Shown: positions 1-4,022 of the stretch, piece by piece
Numbering within the stretch: position 1 is the stretch's first letter
Layout: each line of letters begins with the position of its first letter
From: a bacterium
GTDB lineage: Bacteria; Patescibacteriota; Patescibacteriia; UBA2591; JAGGZP01
NCBI GenBank assembly: GCA_021161965.1
Contig: JAGGZP010000025.1
Coordinates: 1-5,306 of the forward strand
DNA length: 5,306 nt
Reading direction: 5' to 3'
The notes under the pieces: generated by a model
Database searches by the model: none
What the model saw: the letters and a program-made list of their open reading frames with translations, nothing else
Told to the model about the DNA's origin: nothing
Position numbers and translations under genes: made by a program

Positions 1-299
1 ATAATATATTAGGAATTCCAAAACCTAATTTAAATATTTTACTTTATGTATCGGCTAAAATTGCCTACAAACTTATTGCCAAGAAGAATAAGAGAAAATA
101 TCTTCGCGGAAAAAAAAGAGACATCCATGAAAAAGATATCAATTATTTAAAATTTACTGAAAAAATTTACTTACAATTATATCGTCTTTTTCCGAAAGAG
201 TTTTTATTAGTTAATTGTTTAGATAAAAATGGTAGATTATTAAGTAAAAAAGAAATATCAAAAAAAATTTGGGAAGTTGTTGAGAGAAAATTAATTTAA
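1..299 (+). CDS. tmk: Thymidylate kinase (dTMP kinase), C-terminal part, truncated by window edge
   Basis: An open frame runs from the window edge to TAA at 297-299, giving about 98 residues with no start codon needed. It begins NILGIPKPNLNILLYVSA, which fits the 'lPkPDlviyLdv' strand of thymidylate kinases, then has the basic LID region (KRKYLRGKKRDIHEKD) and a helix followed by LFPKEFLLVNC and a final helix ending in VVERKLI. The enzyme phosphorylates dTMP to dTDP with ATP in the cytoplasm, an essential step of dTTP synthesis. The P-loop and DR(Y/F) motifs would lie upstream, outside the window. The RDIHE-type LID resembles the form I know from Patescibacteria more than E. coli Tmk. The stop overlaps the recG stop on the other strand by 4 nt, and I see no terminator between them. 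Family assignment is from remembered motifs. Confidence 0.85.
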   Translation, partial: NILGIPKPNLNILLYVSAKIAYKLIAKKNKRKYLRGKKRDIHEKDINYLKFTEKIYLQLYRLFPKEFLLVNCLDKNGRLLSKKEISKKIWEVVERKLI

Positions 300-2389
300 T
301 CGAGGTGACTAATTTTAATTTCCTGTCTAATTTTTTCAAATAATTCAGGATATTTTTTTTCTAGAGTGTTCCAGGAGAGATTTTTAACTACCTCCTGCGT
401 TTCTTTAATTATTTGTATATCGGACAATTTAGCGATTTTTAGTGATTCTAAATATCCTGACTGTTCTGTGCCAAAGATTTCACCTGGACCTCTCATTTTT
501 AAATCGAGTTCGGCTAATTCAAGGCCATTTTTTGCTTTTAATACAGCATTTAATCTTTTTCTTGCTTTTTCGCTGGGATTTTCTGGGACGAGAAAACAAT
601 ACGACTGCCATTTACTTCGTCCAACCCGACCACGAAGTTGGTAAAGTTGTGCTAAACCAAATCGATCCGCGCCCTCGACAAACATAATTGATGCATTAGG
701 AATATCAATACCTACCTCGACTACTGTTGTTGAGATTAAGATATTAATTTTATTTTCTAAAAATTCTTTCATAATTTTTTCTTTCTCCTTTGCTTTTAAT
801 TTTCCATGAAGAATTGAAATATTCAAATCAGGAAAAATAGTACCTTTTAGTTTTTCGTATTCCTCTTTGACTGATTTTACTCCCAATTTATCTGAAGGAT
901 CAATTAGTGGACAAATAACAAATGCTTGTCGACCCTTTTTAATTTCTTCCCGAATAAACTGATAAGTTTGCTTTAGCTCGCGATGCTTTACTATTTTTGT
1001 AATAATTGTTTTTCTATTTTTTGGTAATTCATCAATTATTGAAATATCTAGGTCTCCATAAACAGTCAGAGCTAAACTTCGTGGGATGGGCGTTGCGGTC
1101 ATTGATAGAAAGTGCGGTGAGAAATTTTTTTGTTTGAATACTTTTGTTGTCTGTTTTATTAGTTTTGCCCTTTGTTCAACACCAAAGCGATGTTGTTCGT
1201 CAATAATTACAAAAGCCAAGTTTGCAAATTTTATTTTTTTCTGAATAAGAGTATGCGTTCCGATAACAACGTCTATTTCATTTTTTTTAATTTTTTCAAT
1301 CAATTCTTTCTTTGAGCTTTTTTTTATTACACCCTTTTTAGAAATTATACTTATTCCTCGAGTTAAAAGAGCGATATTTATTTCATATTGTTTTAACATC
1401 TCAGAAATATTCTGAAATTGTTGTTGAGCGAGAATTTCTGTCGGAGTCATATAAGCTGTTTGGTATTTATTCAATGCTACATTAAGAATTGCAATAACAG
1501 CAACAACTGTTTTTCCTGAGCCAACATCACCCTCAAGCAATCGATTCATTGGCTGATTTTTTTCTATGTCTCTGATAATTTCCCAAGCACATTTTCTCTG
1601 TGCATTTGTTAATTTAAAAGGTAGATTTTTAACAAATTCTTGTGTTTTTTTTGATTTAAATCTAATAGAAAGCGCGTTTTTTTCCTTAATTTTTTGACGA
1701 ATCAATTGGGTTTTAATTTGAAGAAGAAAGAGTTCATCAAATTTTAGGCGATGTTTTGCTTTTTCGAGCCAGTTTTTATCGAAAGGAAAGTGAATCTGTT
1801 CTAAGGCAGTAGTTAAATTGATTAAATTATATTTTGTTTTAATGAAGCGCGGCAGCCAGTCGGAAACTTTTTGTGCTAGAGGAATAACTTTTCGAATTAA
1901 ACTCCTGATTTGTTTTTGACTTAATCCGGCTGTAACCGGATAGATTGGCACGAGTCGACCTGTGTGAATTGGTGCCTGTTTTCTTACTATTTCGTATGAT
2001 GGACTAAGTAATTGTAAACCATAGTGTTTATCGTAATCAAGTCTTCCAGAAAGATAAACATTTGTTCCAGGTTTAAGTATTTTTGTAAGAAATGGTTGGT
2101 TAAACCAGATACACTTTATCGAATCTGATTCATCACAGATTATCGCTTCAGTAATAATCATTTTCTTTTTTGCTGTTCGATGGTTGGCAATCAATTTTAT
2201 TTTTCCTTTAATTGTTCCTGATTTTTTGCTTTTCAAATCCGAAATTGATAATATATTGCTATAGTCATCATAGCGAAACGGATAATAAAAAAGTAAATCT
2301 TTTACTGTTTCTAAGCCAAGACGTTTTAATTTTTTAGCAAAAATCCTTCCTAAATTTCCAACTTGCGAAATTGGTGTATTAAGTTCCAT
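296..2389 (-). CDS. recG: ATP-dependent DNA helicase RecG (697 aa)
   Basis: RecG is a monomeric superfamily 2 translocase that remodels stalled forks, R-loops and Holliday junctions. In residue numbers from the chosen start: an N-terminal helix-hairpin region (about 1-45, MELNTPISQV..LGRIFAKKL), the OB-fold wedge domain (about 50-140), Walker A GDVGSGKT (287-294), motif Ia MTPTEILAQQ (314-323), DEQH box (397-400), motif III SMTATPIPR (429-437), motif VI QLRGRVGR (584-591) and the TRG region with DLKMRGPGEIFGTEQSG (about 629-645). Length matches the usual 680-700 residues. The frame is open up to a TTG at 2425, but that TTG lies upstream of the -10 box, between the -10 and the -35, so it cannot be in the transcript. 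ATG at 2389 also matches the usual RecG beginning. There is no Shine-Dalgarno sequence, and the predicted leader is only about 8 nt. A Lys-rich stretch at about 341-378 (between motifs Ia and II) is roughly 9 residues longer than in E. coli RecG as I recall it. Confidence 0.96.
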   Translation of the reverse strand: MELNTPISQVGNLGRIFAKKLKRLGLETVKDLLFYYPFRYDDYSNILSISDLKSKKSGTIKGKIKLIANHRTAKKKMIITEAIICDESDSIKCIWFNQPFLTKILKPGTNVYLSGRLDYDKHYGLQLLSPSYEIVRKQAPIHTGRLVPIYPVTAGLSQKQIRSLIRKVIPLAQKVSDWLPRFIKTKYNLINLTTALEQIHFPFDKNWLEKAKHRLKFDELFLLQIKTQLIRQKIKEKNALSIRFKSKKTQEFVKNLPFKLTNAQRKCAWEIIRDIEKNQPMNRLLEGDVGSGKTVVAVIAILNVALNKYQTAYMTPTEILAQQQFQNISEMLKQYEINIALLTRGISIISKKGVIKKSSKKELIEKIKKNEIDVVIGTHTLIQKKIKFANLAFVIIDEQHRFGVEQRAKLIKQTTKVFKQKNFSPHFLSMTATPIPRSLALTVYGDLDISIIDELPKNRKTIITKIVKHRELKQTYQFIREEIKKGRQAFVICPLIDPSDKLGVKSVKEEYEKLKGTIFPDLNISILHGKLKAKEKEKIMKEFLENKINILISTTVVEVGIDIPNASIMFVEGADRFGLAQLYQLRGRVGRSKWQSYCFLVPENPSEKARKRLNAVLKAKNGLELAELDLKMRGPGEIFGTEQSGYLESLKIAKLSDIQIIKETQEVVKNLSWNTLEKKYPELFEKIRQEIKISHLD

Positions 2390-2404
2390 ATAATTGATTG
2401 GAAC

Positions 2405-2433
2405 ATTATAATATAAATTTGACAAAAAGTCAA
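2405..2433 (-). promoter_or_regulatory. Sigma70-type promoter of recG
   Basis: On the minus strand TTGACT (2433-2428) is followed after exactly 17 nt by TATAAT (2410-2405). The expected transcription start is near 2398, about 8 nt before the recG ATG at 2389, so the mRNA is almost leaderless. A 6-bp inverted repeat GTTCCA/TGGAAC (2399-2404 and 2383-2388) flanks the predicted start; it could be an operator or chance. Confidence 0.8.
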
Positions 2434-2446
2434 GATATTATATAAT
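2419..2446 (+). promoter_or_regulatory. Consensus sigma70 promoter of tRNA-Ser(GCU)
   Basis: TTGACA (2419-2424) is followed after 16 nt by TATAAT (2441-2446). Both hexamers are perfect consensus. The expected start near 2453 leaves only about 4 nt before the tRNA 5' end at 2457. The -35 box lies inside the spacer of the opposing recG promoter, and the two -35 cores form the inverted repeat TTGAC-AAAAA-GTCAA (2419-2433). Confidence 0.82.
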
Positions 2447-2456
2447 AATTGCTGCT

Positions 2457-2548
2457 GGTGGGTTGCGCCGAACTGGTAAGGCAGCAGTTTGCTAAACTGT
2501 AGCGGTGTAAAAAGCCGCTTGTGGGTTCGAGTCCCACACCCACCGCCA
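2457..2548 (+). tRNA. tRNA-Ser(GCU), CCA encoded
   Basis: This is a class II tRNA that reads AGC/AGU serine codons. The acceptor GGTGGGT (2457-2463) pairs fully with ACCCACC (2538-2544), with discriminator G2545 and genomic CCA (2546-2548). The D stem is 3 bp (2467-2469/2480-2482) with GG in the loop. The anticodon stem GCAGT/ACTGT (one G-U pair) holds loop TTGCTAA with anticodon GCT at 2491-2493. The long variable arm AGCGG/CCGCT (2501-2505/2515-2519) is the serine hallmark. The T arm is GTGGG-TTCGAGT-CCCAC (2521-2537). The linker between acceptor and D stem looks like 3 nt rather than 2, a small oddity. Confidence 0.95.
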
Positions 2549-2558
2549 ATATACCTTT

Positions 2559-2661
2559 ACCCCGCACCACCAGAAAGCCACGAGTGCAAACTCTCAGACG
2601 AATGAAAAATGTCCTGCAGGTTAATGCCAAAAGCCACGGCTGTTAAGCCGTGGTGCGGGGT
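2559..2661. repeat. Structured 103-bp element with 12-bp terminal inverted repeats
   Basis: ACCCCGCACCAC (2559-2570) and GTGGTGCGGGGT (2650-2661) are perfect inverted repeats enclosing 79 bp. Inside are a GAGT-GCAA-ACTC hairpin with a GNRA loop (2582-2593), the palindrome CCTGCAGG (2613-2620), and a perfect 8-bp hairpin CCACGGCT-GTTA-AGCCGTGG (2634-2653). AAAGCCACG occurs twice (2574-2582, 2630-2638). The inner hairpin and the terminal repeat share 2650-2653, so both cannot form fully at once. It starts 11 nt after tRNA-Ser(GCU) and may be co-transcribed with it. It could be a small non-autonomous mobile element (IS200/IS605-like ends carry such hairpins), a decayed insertion sequence end, or a structured RNA. 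I recognise no coding remnant. Confidence 0.5.
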
Positions 2662-2742
2662 TTACTAAATTTATAAAATGCTACTTTGATAAAAATTTGT
2701 GGGTTCGCTATGAACCACGCAGCGCCTTTCGTGGTATTCGAA
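2661..2742 (+). repeat. Dispersed repeat, copy A (decayed)
   Basis: This stretch matches copy B at 3217-3316. The shared blocks are TTTACTAAATT, then ACTT, then ATAAAAATTTGTGGGTTCGC, then ATGAACCACG (2712-2719 region), with weaker agreement beyond (GCGCC, GTGGTAT, CGAA). It contains the T-arm-like GTGGGTTCG (2699-2707), which folds back on GAACCAC (2712-2718). Compared with copy B it has lost most of the long palindrome and the tRNA acceptor end. It begins immediately at the right inverted repeat of the 2559-2661 element. Confidence 0.6.
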
Positions 2743-3028
2743 AAGAACCTATAAACTTTATATGATTAGGGGCGTACTATAAGAGGGGGCTCCACTGTCA
2801 TAATAGAAGATTTTTTAAAGAATACTGGGCATTTTGCTTAAGAAAATATTAATAGGCAGGCATAGATTAAAAGAGAAGAATGTATTATTTTATTTTTGCC
2901 AAGCTCATTTCAAGATAAAATATCAAGATAAGATATTATGCCTATTTATTCAGTAGTGTGTGATGTTTGGGAAAAAGAGAAATATTGTTGAGATAGTTAG
3001 GTTAATTAAAAAAGAGAAAAAATAATTT
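2743..3028. other. Intergenic stretch without a recognised gene
   Basis: I find no convincing coding frame or RNA gene in these 286 bases. One local feature is a 13-bp imperfect tandem repeat, TCAAGATAAAATA / TCAAGATAAGATA (2910-2922 and 2923-2935). A 20-codon frame at 2963-3025 has no ribosome binding site and no recognisable product. Purine-rich AT sequence leads up to the broken tRNA at 3029, with no clear promoter for it. Confidence 0.5.
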
Positions 3029-3084
3029 GGTGGGGTGACAGAGTGGACGAATGTGCCAGTCTTGAAAATCTAAGGATAGTCTTT
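3029..3084 (+). pseudogene. Broken tRNA-Ser(UGA), 5' part
   Basis: GGTGGGG (3029-3035), TG, D arm ACA-GAGTGGACGAA-TGT (3038-3054), G3055, then anticodon-stem strand CCAGT (3056-3060) and loop CTTGAAA with anticodon TGA (3063-3065) form a clean tRNA-Ser 5' half. The expected partner strand ACTGG is missing (ATCTA is found instead), so the anticodon stem cannot form. AAGGA-TAG-TCTTT (3072-3084) could be a worn variable arm. No T arm follows. The acceptor strand pairs 7/7 with CCCCACC at 3323-3329, 288 nt downstream, suggesting that piece was once its 3' end. Confidence 0.75.
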
Positions 3085-3113
3085 TTGAAATGAAAAACTT
3101 AATCCGTTATGTA
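3085..3113 (+). promoter_or_regulatory. Possible promoter of tRNA-Ser(UGA)
   Basis: TTGAAA (3085-3090) is separated by 17 nt from TATGTA (3108-3113), which would place the start at about 3120, next to the tRNA 5' end at 3121. The -35 box is good (5/6) but the -10 box is weak (3/6), so this is a tentative call. Confidence 0.35.
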
Positions 3114-3120
3114 TTAGAAA

Positions 3121-3207
3121 GGAGGCGTGGCTGAGCGGTCGAAAGCGCTGGTCTTGAAAACCAGTAGGCCTTTACGGGCCTCAGAGGTTCGAATCCTCTC
3201 GCCTCCG
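3121..3207 (+). tRNA. tRNA-Ser(UGA), CCA not encoded
   Basis: This is a complete class II tRNA for UCN serine codons. The acceptor GGAGGCG (3121-3127) pairs fully with CGCCTCC (3200-3206), with discriminator G3207 followed by CAT, so CCA must be added after transcription. D stem is GCT/AGC. The anticodon stem CTGGT/ACCAG (3148-3152/3160-3164) carries loop CTTGAAA with TGA at 3155-3157. The variable arm is AGGCC-TTTACG-GGCCT (3166-3181) and the T arm is AGAGG-TTCGAAT-CCTCT (3183-3199). All stems are intact, so it is probably the working UGA isoacceptor. It lies between the two parts of a different, broken tRNA-Ser, and shares GTCTTGAAAA with the 5' part. Confidence 0.97.
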
Positions 3208-3216
3208 CATTATATG

Positions 3217-3316
3217 TTTACTAAATTGCAGCGTACCACTTCAATAAAAATTTGTGGGTTCGCCATGAACCACGTAGGGTTCATGGCGCCCTATACCACA
3301 TGTGGTATAGGGCGAA
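3217..3316 (+). repeat. Dispersed repeat, copy B (fuller copy)
   Basis: This starts 9 nt after tRNA-Ser(UGA) and shares with copy A (2661-2742) the blocks TTTACTAAATT, ACTT, ATAAAAATTTGTGGGTTCGC, ATGAACCACG and, further on, GTGGTAT and CGAA. The two copies are separated by about 0.55 kb and each lies downstream of a tRNA-Ser gene. Copy B keeps two strong hairpins that are shortened in A. Its right end merges into a tRNA 3' end (3313-3333) that copy A lacks. Confidence 0.6.
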
Positions 3317-3333
3317 TCCCACCCCCACCGCCA
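3254..3333 (+). pseudogene. tRNA-Ser T arm and acceptor 3' end, split by palindromes in the T loop
   Basis: GTGGG-TTCG (3254-3262) and CGAAT-CCCAC (3313-3322) are the two halves of a T arm. They are followed by acceptor strand CCCCACC (3323-3329), G3330 and CCA (3331-3333). Removing the 50 bases between the halves and one CG copy restores a standard arm, GTGGG-TTCGAAT-CCCAC. The acceptor strand is fully complementary to GGTGGGG at 3029-3035, not to tRNA-Ser(GCU) or the intact tRNA-Ser(UGA), whose acceptors differ. No anticodon 3' strand or clear variable arm precedes it, so no functional tRNA is expected. Matching GTGGGTTCG in copy A suggests that this half has been duplicated. Confidence 0.65.
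3261..3314. repeat. Two adjacent hairpins including a perfect 28-bp palindrome
   Basis: The first hairpin pairs CGCCATGAACC (3261-3271) with GGTTCATGGCG (3278-3288) around loop ACGTAG, a perfect 11-bp stem. It overlaps by 2 nt a perfect palindrome at 3287-3314 with 14-bp arms centred on CACATGTG, with no spacer. With the flanking T-arm strands (3254-3262/3313-3322, one bulged T) the RNA or single-stranded DNA could fold as a three-way junction. A spacer-free palindrome extrudes poorly as RNA but is typical of recombination or protein-binding sites. Confidence 0.8.
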
Positions 3334-3352
3334 CTATATTTTTAATTTATTA

Positions 3353-3358
3353 TATAAT
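3353..3358 (+). promoter_or_regulatory. -10 box for the 164-aa membrane protein gene
   Basis: A perfect TATAAT sits 9 nt before the ATG at 3368, predicting a transcript start near 3365 and therefore an almost leaderless mRNA. No good -35 hexamer lies 16-18 nt upstream (the region around 3329-3336 is the end of the tRNA remnant). There is no Shine-Dalgarno sequence. It may be a weak promoter, or the gene may also be read through from the tRNA side. Confidence 0.45.
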
Positions 3359-3367
3359 TTAAAAAAT

Positions 3368-3862
3368 ATGGCAGAAGAAAACAAAATTGATCATGGGAAA
3401 TTGTTAAGTGAATGGAATTTTCCCGAATATCAAAAATATGAACGCTCAAAAAATTATTATATTGGTTTAACCATAGCATTTCTTGTCTTTTTTATTTATG
3501 CAATTTTTACCCGAAATTACATTTTTGCCGTCATTCTTGTGCTTCTTATTTTGATTATATTTTTAAACAACAAACGAGAACCAATAAAAATCCCATTTAA
3601 AATTTTCGAAGACGGGATAATGGTCGGTAAAAATTTTTATGAGTGGGACCAAATAAATAGTTTTCGTATTGTTTATAATCCGCCGCAAATTAAAAGACTT
3701 TATATTGATTTGAAAGGAACTTTACTTCGCGATTTTTCTGTTTCGTTAGAAGATAAAGATCCGCTCGAAGTAAGAAAAATTCTAAAACAATATCTCGTTG
3801 AAGATTTAACAAAACCATATGAAACACTGACCGACCGAATGAATCGGTGGTTAAAAATTTAA
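3368..3862 (+). CDS. Small membrane protein, two TM helices plus PH-like C-terminal domain (164 aa)
   Basis: The function is unknown. The N-terminus is cytosolic-looking and has an aromatic motif, EWNFPEYQKYERSKNYY (about 15-31). Two hydrophobic helices follow (about 31-48 and 50-66), separated by the short basic turn TRN. The rest (about 72-150) alternates short beta strands (IPFKIFEDGIMVG, FYEWDQINSFRIVY, RLYIDLKG) with a closing helix (DPLEVRKILKQYL), a layout like bacterial PH/YcxB-like domains, then a tail with ETLTDRMNRWLKI. I recall similar 'W-x-F-P-E-Y' proteins as common and uncharacterised in Parcubacteria and Microgenomates. ATG at 3368 is preceded by AT-rich sequence without a Shine-Dalgarno; the only other signal is TATAAT 9 nt upstream. 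It stands alone, between tRNA debris and tRNA-Arg. A role in envelope maintenance is only a guess from topology. Confidence 0.85.
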   Translation: MAEENKIDHGKLLSEWNFPEYQKYERSKNYYIGLTIAFLVFFIYAIFTRNYIFAVILVLLILIIFLNNKREPIKIPFKIFEDGIMVGKNFYEWDQINSFRIVYNPPQIKRLYIDLKGTLLRDFSVSLEDKDPLEVRKILKQYLVEDLTKPYETLTDRMNRWLKI

Positions 3863-3895
3863 AAAGCATTCATTTGCCTTCATAATATATTTCTC

Positions 3896-3914
3896 TGGCT
3901 CTTTTTGAGAGCCA
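3896..3914 (+). terminator. Hairpin between membrane protein gene and tRNA-Arg
   Basis: TGGCTCT (3896-3902) pairs perfectly with AGAGCCA (3908-3914) around loop TTTTG. The position 34 nt after the stop at 3862 suits a transcript end, but no T-tract follows (TAAAGG), so it is at best a weak intrinsic terminator or a 3'-end stabiliser. Confidence 0.35.
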
Positions 3915-3921
3915 TAAAGGG

Positions 3922-3993
3922 GCCCTCATAGCTCAATGGATAGAGTGCAAGCTTGCGGAGCTTGTGATCCCCGTTCGAATCGGGGTGAGGGCA
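3922..3993 (+). tRNA. tRNA-Arg(GCG), CCA not encoded
   Basis: This is a class I tRNA. Acceptor GCCCTCA (3922-3928) pairs with TGAGGGC (3986-3992), discriminator A3993. D stem is GCTC/GAGT (one G-U) with loop AATGGATA, including the A after GG that arginyl-tRNA synthetase uses. The anticodon stem CAAGC/GCTTG (3948-3952/3960-3964) holds loop TTGCGGA with GCG at 3955-3957. The variable loop is 4 nt. The T arm is CCCCG-TTCGAAT-CGGGG (3969-3985). It would read CGC and CGU. Most bacteria use ACG deaminated to ICG for these codons, so a G34 tRNA-Arg is uncommon. A GC-rich terminator follows after 6 nt. Confidence 0.94.
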
Positions 3994-3996
3994 TTT

Positions 3997-4022
3997 AAAA
4001 AAGACGGGTTTTACCCGTCTTT
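3997..4022 (-). terminator. Intrinsic terminator of the M50 protease gene, probably bidirectional
   Basis: AAAGACGGGT (4000-4009) pairs with ACCCGTCTTT (4013-4022), a perfect 10-bp stem around a 3-nt loop. On the minus strand it runs into six Ts (4002-3997), a good intrinsic terminator. The stop codon of the protease gene (TAA at 4013-4011) lies at the top of the stem and loop, and its last codons (Lys-Asp-Gly) form the 5' arm. On the plus strand it follows tRNA-Arg and has only TTT, so it is weaker in that direction. Confidence 0.85.

Noticed and set aside
366..687. Two overlapping plus-strand frames within recG
   Set aside because: They are antisense shadows of a well-conserved helicase frame, with no initiation signals or recognisable product.
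2390..2425. TTG at 2425 as the recG start
   Set aside because: It lies between the -35 and -10 boxes of the recG promoter, so it would not be transcribed; ATG at 2389 fits the family's N-terminus.
2430..2630. Minus-strand open frame of 66 codons containing GVGLEPTS
   Set aside because: It runs antisense through tRNA-Ser(GCU) and the inverted-repeat element. GLEPT-type peptides are a known artefact of serine tRNA T arms, and there is no ribosome binding site.
2963..3025. 20-codon frame MFGKKRNIVEIVRLIKKEKK
   Set aside because: It has no Shine-Dalgarno, no promoter, low-complexity Lys-rich content and no recognisable homologue.
3029..3333. A working tRNA with a large intron spanning the nested tRNA
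   Set aside because: The anticodon-stem 3' strand and a sound variable arm are missing from the 3' piece, and no group I intron core was recognised, so splicing would not restore a full tRNA.
3127..3345. Plus-strand open frame of 72 codons starting MAERSKALVLKTSR
   Set aside because: It starts inside tRNA-Ser(UGA) and reads through the repeat; this peptide beginning is a common false product of tRNA-Ser genes.
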